Below are positions 1-8,032 of a stretch of 15,062 nucleotides of DNA, one piece after another. Source of the DNA: an uncultured Oscillospiraceae bacterium (GTDB taxonomy: Bacteria; Bacillota; Clostridia; Oscillospirales; Acutalibacteraceae); the NCBI GenBank assembly GCA_900546735.1, contig URDW01000036.1:1-15062 (forward strand), given 5' to 3'. Positions within the stretch are counted from its first letter, which is position 1. Each line of letters opens with the position of its first letter. The notes under the pieces were generated by a model. The model saw only the letters and a program-made list of their open reading frames with translations, did not search any database and was not told where the DNA came from. Position numbers and translations under genes: made by a program.

Positions 1-1624
1 GGACACTCAAAAGCTCTGCATCGCGGAACTTAAATTCCAGACGGCGGTTGGCGCGCTTCAGATCGCTCTTCGTCGTAAAGGTGCCGCGGTGCATTTCCAG
101 ATACAGTTCCCCGTCCCACACGCTGAGCGAGGCGTTGTTTTTCAGATTCTTTTCCAGGAATTCATCCGCACGCATCGGAGTGCACTTCGGCATGACCGAG
201 ATTTTGTCGAACCGGTGCATCAGTTCGATCATTTCCTCCGTACAACCGGAGCCGCCGTCGCCGTAGCCGAACATGTTGAGCGTTTGGCCGCCCGTATCTT
301 TGTCGATATAAGCCTCCCAGTTTTCCTGGATCTGAGACGGCATGTTCCAGGTAATGAAATGCGTGGGCGGCACACAGGCACAGACTTCGCTGCCGTCGAT
401 GCCGCGCCAAATGAAATTGTTGTGCGGGAAACGGTTCGTGTCGTTCCAGGTGCTCATTTTATTGGACACAAAGTAGTCTACGCCGCTTTTTTTAAGGATC
501 TGCGGCAGTATCCACGAATTGCCGAACACATCGGGCAGCCAGGCGTTGTTGACGCGCTTGCCGAACATGCGCAAATACGTCTCCTGCCCGTAAAGGCACT
601 GGCGGATAAGGCTTTCTGCGCTCGGGATATTGCAGTCCGGCTCCACATACATGGCGCCGACCGGCTCAAACTGGCCGTTTGCCACTTTTTCCTGCAATTC
701 GGCAAACACATCCGGATAGTATTTTTCAAGCGTTTCATACACATACGGCTGTGTGTGGGTATAACGAAAATCCGGGTAGCGGTCCATCAGGCGCAGCTGG
801 ATCAGGACAGTGCGCAGATTTTTCTGCACCGAATGGATACGCCGCCAGTAATAAGCAATATCCAGGTGGCTGTGTGCGATCAGGGCAACGTCACCATTGC
901 CCCGGTACGTTTTGTTGGCGTAGATCACATCTTCAATATACTTTTTGGCTGCATCCACACCGGTAAGCGTATCCGACTCAAAGTCGATCAGATTCATGGC
1001 GTTATTGAGCTCACGGTCCAAAAATGCACGGTAATCCTCGTTAAAAAGGTCAGACTGTGCAATATCGAGCAGCGCCTCAAAATCCCACACAAGATCCTGC
1101 ACGGCATGATCCACCACACAGATATAAGCGCCCTCGAACACCTGGCGGCAGCCGCGCACCGAAAGGCTTTCCGGGTTGCGCTCGTCATCCGGCTTGGAGC
1201 GGTTATAGCCCATCATTTCAAAATGGAGCGTTTCGTTCGGGTCAATGTACGGCGAAAGCAGCATCCGCTCACGGTTGGGGTCCACGCCGCCGACAAAACG
1301 GCCGTTGACTTTTACGCAAATCTCGGCAGCGGTTTTTAAAGAGAACCAAAGTTCCTTTTCTGATTTCAGTTCCTCAGGCAGATCCACATCTGCACGGATG
1401 AACGCCGTACCGTCCGGCGTAAAGTACATATCGCCCTTTTGCAGCGGACGGTATTCCTCTTCATAATAGGCAAACTGCATTTCAGAAACCTGACGCGCGT
1501 CGCGGATCATCAGGTTTTGGACTTCCCATTTTGATTTATAAATATGGCGCTTCAGCCAGCCGAAACGCAGCTCAGTCCATTCCTGCGGCCGCATAGAGCG
1601 CCGCACCACTTTAATATGTGCCAA
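1..1624 (-). CDS. GH38 alpha-mannosidase, 3' end beyond window (partial)
   Basis: Glycoside hydrolase family 38 enzymes are metal-dependent retaining alpha-mannosidases. Reading the minus strand from a TTG at 1624 gives 541 residues without a stop before the window edge. Family signatures are clear: HSHLDIAYYW at residues 251-260, equivalent to the HSHNDPGW metal site (H253 and D255 as ligands), and WLPDVFGN around residue 365, where D365 matches the catalytic nucleophile. The region before residue 250 fits the N-terminal beta domain of the long bacterial GH38 type. The third ligand motif (HHD) would lie past the edge. The TTG start is chosen because AAGGAGG precedes it by about 8 bases and no better in-frame start exists. 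There is no signal peptide, so the enzyme is probably cytoplasmic and acts on imported oligosaccharides. It is the last visible gene of the mutase operon, 17 bases after the NifU-like gene. The family is certain; the linkage specificity is not visible. Confidence 0.93.
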   Translation of the reverse strand, partial: MAHIKVVRRSMRPQEWTELRFGWLKRHIYKSKWEVQNLMIRDARQVSEMQFAYYEEEYRPLQKGDMYFTPDGTAFIRADVDLPEELKSEKELWFSLKTAAEICVKVNGRFVGGVDPNRERMLLSPYIDPNETLHFEMMGYNRSKPDDERNPESLSVRGCRQVFEGAYICVVDHAVQDLVWDFEALLDIAQSDLFNEDYRAFLDRELNNAMNLIDFESDTLTGVDAAKKYIEDVIYANKTYRGNGDVALIAHSHLDIAYYWRRIHSVQKNLRTVLIQLRLMDRYPDFRYTHTQPYVYETLEKYYPDVFAELQEKVANGQFEPVGAMYVEPDCNIPSAESLIRQCLYGQETYLRMFGKRVNNAWLPDVFGNSWILPQILKKSGVDYFVSNKMSTWNDTNRFPHNNFIWRGIDGSEVCACVPPTHFITWNMPSQIQENWEAYIDKDTGGQTLNMFGYGDGGSGCTEEMIELMHRFDKISVMPKCTPMRADEFLEKNLKNNASLSVWDGELYLEMHRGTFTTKSDLKRANRRLEFKFRDAELLSV

Positions 1625-1641
1625 AATGCCGCCTCCTTACC

Positions 1642-1881
1642 TTAAACATCCTGAAAATACGGCCTTTTACGAACCGCACGAATATGTACCTGCTGCCCCA
1701 GATCGTTTAAGATTTGGCTTTCGATCCAGGCAACACACCGGTGCAGAATCAGGCATTTAGAGCACTCGCCGCGGAAAACGACGGTCAGTTCATCGCCATT
1801 TTCTTCCCCGTATTCGATCCAGCCGCCGTCGCCCTGCAGCTTGGGCTGGATAACATTTTCAATATAATCACGAACGGTCAT
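1642..1881 (-). CDS. NifU C-terminal-domain-like Fe-S protein (79 aa)
   Basis: Small protein that resembles the NifU C-terminal domain (Nfu type), which carries Fe-S clusters for delivery to target proteins. Visible signs are the segment KLQGDGGWIEY near residues 14-24 (family ADGGDVE), the alternation of beta strands and helices, and a CxxC at C40 and C43 with a further C49. The ATG at 1881 is preferred over the GTG at 1893 that overlaps the mutase stop, because GAGG sits six bases before the ATG and family homology begins right after it. It lies 8 bases after the mutase stop and 17 bases before the mannosidase start, so it is co-transcribed with both. No Fe-S assembly gene (NifS, SufBCD) is nearby and neither neighbour is known to need a cluster. 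Its role here is unknown; the domain call is good. Confidence 0.85.
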   Translation of the reverse strand: MTVRDYIENVIQPKLQGDGGWIEYGEENGDELTVVFRGECSKCLILHRCVAWIESQILNDLGQQVHIRAVRKRPYFQDV

Positions 1882-1889
1882 AAGCCACC

Positions 1890-3530
1890 TCACGAAACAA
1901 TTTTGGTAATCAGATCACGAATGCGCTGCAAGCGTGCCTGCGCCGCCGGACGGTCTGACGACTTGATGGAATAATAGACCTTGATCTTTGGCTCGGTGCC
2001 GGACGGACGTACTGCCAGCCAGGAGCCGTCGTCAAACACGAATTTCAATACATTTTCTTTCGGCAGGTCGCCGACACCCGCAGCGAAATCGATCAAACGC
2101 CCCACCGTTTCCACACCGGCAAACACTGTATCGGCATGGGTGCGGAAATAAGTCATTAATTCCGAGATTTTTTGTGCCCCGTCCTTGCCGCGCAGCACGA
2201 AAGAGTCGAGCGCATCCAAATAATAGCCGTAGCGGCGGTAGATCTCTTCCAGCACCTGCACAAGCGTTTTACCCTGGTTTTTATAATAGGACGCCATTTC
2301 GCAGATCAGCATGGAAGAGACGACGGCGTCCTTGTCGCGCGCATGCGTACCGACCAGATAGCCGTAGCTTTCTTCATAGCCGATCACAAAATCATTGCTG
2401 CCAGATTTCTCGTACTTACAGATTTTGTCACCGATATACTTAAAGCCGGTCAGCGTTTCCTCCACCTGCAGGCCGTAGCTGCGCGCGATCTCGGCGCCGA
2501 GCTCAGACGTGACGATCGTTTTCACCAGCGTGGACTTCGGCGTGAGCGTGTCTTTTTTCATTTTCAGCACAAAATCCACCAAAACGGCGCCGGTCTGGTT
2601 GCCGGTAAACAAAACGTAATCCGCACCGTTTTTTACAGCAATGCCAACACGGTCGCAATCCGGATCCGTACCGAGCACCAAATCGGCCTGCTCTGCTTTA
2701 GCCTGTTCAATCGCCAGGTTCAGTGCGTCTTTTTCCTCCGGATTAGGCGAGCGGACGGTCGAAAAGTTGCCGTCCGGCATTTCCTGCGCCTTGACAACAG
2801 ACACAGCAATATGGTCATCGCTGAGCACCCGGCGCACCGGCAGATTGCCTGTGCCGTGCAGAGGTGTGTAAACGACTTTCAGATCAGACGGTGCGTCATA
2901 AAGGCGCTGGCTTTCCACAGAAGCGATATAGGCATCCATCACATCCTCGCCAACAACAGAGATTTTCTGCACATCTGCATCAAAAGGAATAGAAGCATAA
3001 TCGGCAACAGCGTTCACACAATCAATGACCTGCCCCGCCTCGTCCGGGCAGAGCTGACAGCCCTGCGCATTATAAACTTTATAGCCGTTGTACTCTTTTG
3101 GGTTGTGCGACGCGGTGACCATGACACCGGCATCACACTGCAGATAGCGCGTGGTAAAAGAAAGAACCGGCACCGGCACGATATGCGGCCACAAAAACAC
3201 CTGTATGCCCTTTGCACTGAACACGGCAGCGGCCGTTTCGGCAAAGAATTTGGAATTATTGCGCGAATCGTAGGCGATCGCAATTTTCGGCTGCACCGGG
3301 CTGTTTGCCAGCACATAATTTGCAAGACCCAAAGACGCCTTGCCAACCGTGTAGCGGTTCATGCGGTTGGAACCGGCGCCCATAATGCCGCGCAAGCCGC
3401 CGGTGCCGAAAGCAAGATCCTTATAAAAACGGTCTTCCATTTCTTTCGGGTCATCCGCAACCGCCGAAAGCTCTGCGGCCGTGTCTGCATCAAACGTCAT
3501 CCACAGCCGGAATTTTTCTTCAACTGTCAT
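1890..3530 (-). CDS. Phosphoglucomutase/phosphomannomutase (alpha-D-phosphohexomutase)
   Basis: Interconverts hexose 1-phosphate and hexose 6-phosphate (glucose and/or mannose) in the cytoplasm, linking sugar breakdown to cell-wall and polysaccharide precursors. The 546 residues have all family hallmarks: the phosphoserine loop TASHNP with S141, the metal loop GTDPDCDR with D289, D291 and D293, the sugar-specificity loop GYEESYG at 384-390, and the phosphate-binding RPSGTEPK at 508-515. The length of about 550 and the N-terminal GTGGLRG match the PgcA-like eukaryote-type bacterial mutases. The ATG has GGAGGA eight bases upstream. It is the first gene of an operon with the NifU-like protein and the GH38 mannosidase, which suggests that mannose phosphates may be among its substrates, but the motifs do not separate glucose from mannose. 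Confidence 0.95.
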   Translation of the reverse strand: MTVEEKFRLWMTFDADTAAELSAVADDPKEMEDRFYKDLAFGTGGLRGIMGAGSNRMNRYTVGKASLGLANYVLANSPVQPKIAIAYDSRNNSKFFAETAAAVFSAKGIQVFLWPHIVPVPVLSFTTRYLQCDAGVMVTASHNPKEYNGYKVYNAQGCQLCPDEAGQVIDCVNAVADYASIPFDADVQKISVVGEDVMDAYIASVESQRLYDAPSDLKVVYTPLHGTGNLPVRRVLSDDHIAVSVVKAQEMPDGNFSTVRSPNPEEKDALNLAIEQAKAEQADLVLGTDPDCDRVGIAVKNGADYVLFTGNQTGAVLVDFVLKMKKDTLTPKSTLVKTIVTSELGAEIARSYGLQVEETLTGFKYIGDKICKYEKSGSNDFVIGYEESYGYLVGTHARDKDAVVSSMLICEMASYYKNQGKTLVQVLEEIYRRYGYYLDALDSFVLRGKDGAQKISELMTYFRTHADTVFAGVETVGRLIDFAAGVGDLPKENVLKFVFDDGSWLAVRPSGTEPKIKVYYSIKSSDRPAAQARLQRIRDLITKIVS

Positions 3531-3554
3531 AATTATAGTCCTCCATTTTTAATC

Positions 3555-3583
3555 ATTTTACCACACTAAAACATATAACGCAA
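3555..3583 (-). promoter_or_regulatory. Promoter of the mutase operon
   Basis: On the minus strand, TTGCGT (3583-3578) and TAAAAT (3560-3555) are separated by exactly 17 bases, about 25 bases upstream of the mutase ATG. The -10 box is good and the -35 box keeps only TTG of the consensus, so this is a likely housekeeping sigma-A promoter of moderate strength. Confidence 0.6.
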
Positions 3584-3680
3584 ATAATTCTGTTTGAATA
3601 TTTTGTAACGCTTTTTTACAATTTTCAGATAATATGTTCATAACCGCAAAATTTTTCTGTTTTACCCGCGCAACGCAAAA

Positions 3681-3706
3681 ACCGCACCAAAACGGTGCGG
3701 TTTTTT
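3681..3706 (-). terminator. Intrinsic terminator of the sigma/anti-sigma operon
   Basis: A perfect 8-bp stem, ACCGCACC (3681-3688) with GGTGCGGT (3694-3701), closes a 5-base loop. On the minus strand the stem is followed by a run of five T (3680-3676 side), about 26 bases past the stop of the 301-residue gene. A T run also lies on the plus side, so it could work in both directions. Confidence 0.85.
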
Positions 3707-3726
3707 CTAAAATGCTCTTTTCGCTT

Positions 3727-4632
3727 TTACTGGTGCAGTCCACTTTCCACACAGGTAGCCGCTAAATTGCCGTCGTCATCAAAAGTCAGTTCAACAACGC
3801 TTTGGGCAACGGTACCATCTTTAAAATTGACGGTAAAGGTGAGCGTGTCGCTGTAAGAAGAGAGCGGCTTGTCGGGGTCAGCGTCGATGGCTTCGTCCAT
3901 TTCACCAGCAGTGCACCAGTCGATGCCGAAATGAGATTCCCCCGCTGCCTCCAGTTCCATGATTTTTGCATAAACATCCCCCGGAATCGTCAAATCTGTA
4001 CCGGTCACAAAGGCATTTGCCGTTTCCACGCTATTCCTAAAATCGGGATAGCCGAGAAGGCCGTATTTTGTGCAGGTCAAATGTATGTTTTCAACCGAGG
4101 AAGGGTCAGCAATATCCAGCGTGTATTGATTTGAGACAGTTCGGCAAATGAGGACATTTTCCATAACATCATAGCCGCCATAATACAGCAAAGCATCTAT
4201 TTCTGCTTTGTATTCTCGGCTTTCTTTTTCAATAACCGCATCTCTTTCTTCTTCACTCAAACCACGAAGGTCTGTGACCTTCATTTTATACGACAGCGGC
4301 ACAGTAACACCCAGTTCCAGATACTGTGTTTCGACTTCGCCGTCCGCCGCGTAGGCAAGCATCACACCGCCCCAGCCTGTAGCCGTGCTGGTACCTGCCG
4401 TACTTTCTGCCTTTCCGGGTGATGTGGTCAGCGCATCTTTTGCCGGCAGGTTCGTAATGCAAAGTGCAAAGACGGCCACACACAAAACAGCCGAAACGGC
4501 GGGCACAAAAAGTTTTTTCTGCCCCTTGTGCGGCTTTTCTGCGGCAGAAAGCACTTTGGCTTTGAGCCTGGTTTTCAAATGCACATCAGGCGAAATGGCG
4601 TTGATACAGTTTTTGAATTCATTTTTTCCCAT
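3727..4632 (-). CDS. Single-pass membrane protein, probable anti-sigma factor
   Basis: A 301-residue protein with a short basic N-terminal cytoplasmic part (residues 1-40), one membrane segment (about 41-60, LFVPAVSAVLCVAVFALCIT) and an extracytoplasmic domain of about 240 residues. The outer domain begins with a Ser/Thr/Gly-rich linker. This build, and a start overlapping the 3' end of an ECF sigma gene, are typical of membrane anti-sigma factors. No zinc-binding HxxxCxxC motif was seen, and the cytoplasmic part is short for a standard anti-sigma domain, so the role rests mainly on context. The second ATG (4632) is chosen because GGAGGA lies 8 bases before it; the first ATG (4638) has only a 2-base spacing. 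The outer domain is not recognised. It could be a sensor of envelope stress or antimicrobial peptides. Confidence 0.75.
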   Translation of the reverse strand: MGKNEFKNCINAISPDVHLKTRLKAKVLSAAEKPHKGQKKLFVPAVSAVLCVAVFALCITNLPAKDALTTSPGKAESTAGTSTATGWGGVMLAYAADGEVETQYLELGVTVPLSYKMKVTDLRGLSEEERDAVIEKESREYKAEIDALLYYGGYDVMENVLICRTVSNQYTLDIADPSSVENIHLTCTKYGLLGYPDFRNSVETANAFVTGTDLTIPGDVYAKIMELEAAGESHFGIDWCTAGEMDEAIDADPDKPLSSYSDTLTFTVNFKDGTVAQSVVELTFDDDGNLAATCVESGLHQ

Positions 4633-5116
4633 AGCCATATTCCTCCAACTCCAGTTTTAAAAGCTCCCTGCCCTTTTTGAGCCGCATTTTGACTGCTGAT
4701 TTGGAAATGTTCAGTATTTTTGCGATCTCTGCCACAGGGTAATCGTTGTAATAATACAAAATCACAGCGGATTTGTACTTAAAAGGGAGTGCGATCACCT
4801 GACGGACCACATCGAGGCGCATATCCGTATCTACTGCCGCACCGGGCACCGACTGCAGGTCGTCGAGCGGCGTATTTTTCCGGCCAGACGACTTTAAAAG
4901 ATTTTTGCAATAATTCTGCGTGATCTTGATCAGCCAAGCCTTTTCATGACCGGGGCTTTTAAACTGCGGCGCGCCGTAAAGCAGTTTGATAAAAACCTCC
5001 TGCAGAACGTCCTCTGCATCGCTTGCGTTGGCAACGAACAGATAAGCGATCCGGTATAGCATTTCCCCGTATTCATCGTATTTTCTTTCAAACAGGTCTT
5101 CGTCGATATGCTCCAT
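4619..5116 (-). CDS. ECF-type RNA polymerase sigma factor
   Basis: A 165-residue sigma-70 family protein of the extracytoplasmic-function type. Region 2 is visible at residues 13-45 with the signature DAEDVLQEVF at 33-42. Region 4 covers roughly residues 105-155 with the helix-turn-helix YPVAEIAKILNISKSAVKMRLKKGRELL. A variable linker separates them, and sigma regions 1 and 3 are absent as expected. The ATG at 5116 follows AAGGGGG at a 7-base spacing; an upstream in-frame GTG (5134) would place the ribosome binding site inside the gene and is rejected. The 3' end overlaps the next gene by 14 bases, implying translational coupling with the presumed anti-sigma factor. Target genes cannot be read from the window. 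Confidence 0.92.
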   Translation of the reverse strand: MEHIDEDLFERKYDEYGEMLYRIAYLFVANASDAEDVLQEVFIKLLYGAPQFKSPGHEKAWLIKITQNYCKNLLKSSGRKNTPLDDLQSVPGAAVDTDMRLDVVRQVIALPFKYKSAVILYYYNDYPVAEIAKILNISKSAVKMRLKKGRELLKLELEEYGYGKK

Positions 5117-5136
5117 CTTGTTTCCCCCTTTCACTG

Positions 5137-5166
5137 ATAAAACAATTCAGGCGTGCATTTGGTCAA
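5137..5166 (-). promoter_or_regulatory. Promoter of the ECF sigma operon
   Basis: On the minus strand, TTGACC (5166-5161) and TTTTAT (5142-5137) are spaced by 18 bases, 20 bases upstream of the ATG. The strong TTGACC box points to the housekeeping sigma factor rather than to an ECF-style -35 (AAC-type), so no autoregulatory promoter is evident. Confidence 0.6.
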
Positions 5167-5200
5167 TTTTTTATGCAAAATGTACGGCTAAACAGCAAAG

Positions 5201-5235
5201 AAAAAAGCCGCACAGCTTGGGACCATGCGGCTTTT
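5201..5235 (-). terminator. Intrinsic terminator after the GPH transporter
   Basis: A 10-bp stem pairs AAAAGCCGCA (5203-5212) with TGCGGCTTTT (5226-5235). On the minus strand it is followed by T residues ending at 5201. It sits about 20 bases past the transporter stop and just upstream of the sigma-operon promoter. Confidence 0.85.
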
Positions 5236-5253
5236 CTGCGTCAACGAGACGGA

Positions 5254-7805
5254 TTATTTTTTGTTTTTCTTGTTTTTCTTTTCTTCTTTAAGAGCTTTTT
5301 TCGCGGCGCGCTTTTCGGCGTTTTCTTTATCTCTTGCCGCTTTTTCGGCAAGCGCCTTTTCCTGCGCCAGGCGTTCTTCCTCTTCTACGCGTACTTTGGC
5401 CTCTTCATATCTGGACTTGATCTCGTCAAAGTGCTTGTAGTTTTCGGCCTGCTTTACAAGTTTTTCCGCATCGATATACGGCTTGCAGGCGCGGTTGAAG
5501 TAGGTTTGGGAATTGGCCTCTACCTTTTCGGCGGCAGCCAGCTCTTTTTCCTTTTTCTTAAGTTCTTTGATCTCGGCACGAATCTTGGTGACCTCATCTT
5601 TATCATGCGCCTTTTGCGCATCATAAAGGCGTTTGTAGGCCTTGTTCATGTCTTCTTCGTTCATGTCTTCTGCATTAAAGAGCTCCGTCAGCTTGGTACG
5701 GTCAGGCACCTGCACCGGCTTATCGCCAAAATACTTTTTCATATATTTGGCAGCCGTAATGCGGTTGCGGTAAAAACGCAGAACTTCTTTGCGGGTCTCT
5801 TTTTCTTCGTATGTACCCTTCGGCATAGCTTTTGCTTTGCGAAGCTGCTCTTTAAGCTGTGCGACGTTTTCGTTTTTCAGCGCTTCCACACCGCGGGTAT
5901 AAATGATAGAAGATTCCTCAAGCATTTTGATACCGTAAGGCTTTTCGAACTTGTGCAGCTCATTCATTACGAAAGAAGCGATCTCGATTTGTTTGTTAAA
6001 TTCTTGATCGTCGCGGTAAGCCTTTTTGGCTGCCTTGATCGCATCCTTGTCATGCGTGATACGCGCCTGTTTGATGCCGGTTTTGGAAATATGCTTGACC
6101 GGCACATTGTAATGCTTATGGGCGGAATCGATGATCTCGACGGCTTCAACCAGATCGCGGTCGTTCAAAACACCGTTGCCGAAATCTTCAAACAGCGCGC
6201 GGATCTTCAAAACGGCCACAATCGCTCTCTGCTTCGCCTCGGTAAGGTCATACCAGAAATATGGCAGCACGTTCATCGCGGCGCCAAAGACAGAGAACAA
6301 AATCAACACAACAAGCAGGTTGTGCAGGATATCGGGATCATAAAGGGAGAAATAGGCTGTGACCTCACCGCCGGAGCTGTCAAGCGCCTGGCGGATAGCC
6401 TGGCCGATCGTGTCACCGCTCTGGCGCATAACGCCACTGTCTTTTAAACGGTTCACGACCTCGGTCGCACTTTCCATATTGATGCCGTAGCGTTCATTGA
6501 TCAGCGGCAGAACACCGGAGGTAAACAGGGTAATGATGGAACCGATCGTACCGACGGCAGCGAACATACCGTCAATACGTTCACCGGAAACATACTGCTG
6601 ATAATCGCGGATATCGGCCTGGATCGCCGGGGAAAGCGTGTTGAAGATAGCGCCGACCAATGCGTTCAGATACAGAACAGACAGCACCAGCCAGATCACG
6701 GCACCTGCGGGCGCCATGTCGAGAATCGGGATCATCAGGGCAATGAACAGAATGTTCAGCGTATTGGTAAAAATCAGTACTTTCTTTTTGCCCCATTTAC
6801 GCACGGCAAGCGGCGTGGCAAGCATGCCCCAAAGCGAGGCGTTGCCGTAGATCGTTTGGATCAAAGCGTACTGGTCGCCGTTGCAGTAACCGCCGTAGTT
6901 AAACAGGTACGACAAAATATTGCTGAACGCAGCCTCCAAAAAGCCGATCCACCCGCCAGAGAGATGATCCAGAAATACTTATTGTGCATAACCTCGCGGA
7001 ACGCATCGACAAATTTGATTTGGATAAAGTGCGAACGGGCACGCACGATTTTTTCTTTGGTAGAACTGTAAACCCATACCAAGAAGAAAAAGCTGACGAT
7101 CGTCAGAGGCGGGTAAACATAACGATAAACGGTGATGTCGTAAATATTATTATTCGCCACGCGCTGTGCGACCATCGGGATGATGATGTTGATGATGGAC
7201 GGTGCGAGCGAATACACGACCGCCTTGATGGAAGCGACGTTCGTGCGCTCCTGCGTATTCGGCGAAAGCACATGGATCAGATTTTCATAGGCTTCATAGA
7301 AGAAGTTGTAGCAGAAATTCTGAATGATATTGAGCAACAGGATAACGGCACACATGACAACGTACCACTTGGCTTTGCCAAAAACAGTGCCGTCGCCAAA
7401 CAGGTTGCCGAATTCATGGTACGGGAACCAGACAAACAGGATGTTTACTATAGCTGCCGGAATACCGAGCTTAATGATATACGGCCTGTATTTACCCTGG
7501 CGGTTTCGCGTATTGTCGACAATGTTGGCACGAATAGCCGTAAGCGGAATGTTGGCCAAAACAGAGATCACATACAAAATGTACATGTCGGTCTGGCCGA
7601 CACCGAGCGTGTTGCCGATAATGACGTTCGAGGTAGACAAAATGATCTGCAGCGCCATCCAGCTGATGCACTTAACACCGATGCCGCCGATAGAATAACC
7701 AACGACCTCTTTGAAAGGCATGTAATAGCCTTTTAACGGTGTGGACCAGTGCAGCTGCACGTTGTCAACCAGTGTTGTGACGGTTGACTTGATTTTTTCT
7801 TTCAC
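5254..7805 (-). pseudogene. GPH/MelB-family sugar transporter with long charged C-tail, frameshifted
   Basis: Major-facilitator glycoside-pentoside-hexuronide (GPH, MelB-like) cation symporter. The first part (start 7805 to about 6950) encodes residues 1-283 up to SLAGG. The rest (about 6957 to 5254) continues in the -1 frame with WIGFLEAAFSN and reads to the stop. One missing base in the GGCGGGTGG stretch (6957-6949) explains the break: restoring it yields about 850 residues. The membrane part covers roughly the first 520 residues and includes about 50 polar residues before the last membrane segment. After ...NVLPYFWYDLTEAKQRA comes a cytoplasmic tail of about 325 residues, rich in Lys, Glu and Ala and ending in EEKKNKKNKK, with coiled-coil character. 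Typical GPH proteins are about 450-500 residues. The GTG start has AGGGGG six bases upstream. The cargo is probably a glycoside or oligosaccharide. The break may be a true mutation or a sequencing error. Confidence 0.85.
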
Positions 7806-7836
7806 CGAAATCCCCCTTGCTTAATAGACTTTATAA

Positions 7837-7865
7837 ATTATACCAAGAAGCGGCAAAAATTGCAA
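7837..7865 (-). promoter_or_regulatory. Promoter of the GPH transporter
   Basis: On the minus strand, TTGCAA (7865-7860) and a perfect TATAAT (7842-7837) are separated by 17 bases, about 32 bases upstream of the GTG start. This is a strong sigma-A-type match. The intact promoter and ribosome binding site argue that the gene is, or was until recently, expressed. Confidence 0.75.
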
Positions 7866-7867
7866 TG

Positions 7868-7895
7868 ATTATTTACAAATACGATTATAAATAAT
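7868..7895. promoter_or_regulatory. AT-rich inverted repeat upstream of the transporter promoter (possible operator)
   Basis: A perfect 8-bp inverted repeat, ATTATTTA (7868-7875) and TAAATAAT (7888-7895), is separated by 12 bases. It lies immediately upstream of the -35 box of the transporter promoter, a usual place for an activator site. The sequence is AT-only, so chance is a real alternative. Confidence 0.25.
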
Positions 7896-7970
7896 TGTGT
7901 TTTTTGTGACGATTCTACAAATATAGGACACTTGGTGCAGCGTGTCCAAGCACCGCCTGAAACGGCCGAC

Positions 7971-8007
7971 ATAAAACAAGTGCACGGTGCATAAGCGCCG
8001 CGCACTT
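7971..8007 (-). terminator. Probable terminator of the ABC transporter operon
   Basis: On the minus strand, AAGTGC (8007-8002) pairs with GCACTT (7983-7978), with an inner CGG/CCG helix, and is followed by GTTTTAT. It lies about 25 bases past the ATPase stop. The stem is imperfect and the T run short, so it may be a weak terminator. Confidence 0.55.
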
Positions 8008-8032
8008 TAATAGATTCTTGACATTTTGTGAA

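Noticed and set aside
89..1339. Plus-strand open frame of 416 codons
   Set aside because: It lies antisense to the GH38 mannosidase, whose frame carries the catalytic motifs. The plus frame has no recognisable motif, a His/Val/Arg-rich shadow composition and no ribosome binding site.
2172..3569. Plus-strand open frame of 465 codons
   Set aside because: It is antisense to the hexose-phosphate mutase, which has four diagnostic motifs. The plus frame is a composition shadow and runs into the mutase promoter.
5023..6447. Plus-strand open frame of 474 codons, Phe- and Leu-rich, looking membrane-like
   Set aside because: It is the reverse complement of the Lys/Glu-rich transporter tail: AAA and GAA codons read as TTT and TTC. 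It also crosses a terminator and a promoter.
6930..6945. Programmed -1 frameshift at the five-T run in the transporter
   Set aside because: A slip at the T run would join the frames, but the -1 frame already reads the expected WIGFL before the run, so the shift must lie upstream at 6949-6957. No canonical X-XXY-YYZ heptamer or downstream pseudoknot was seen.
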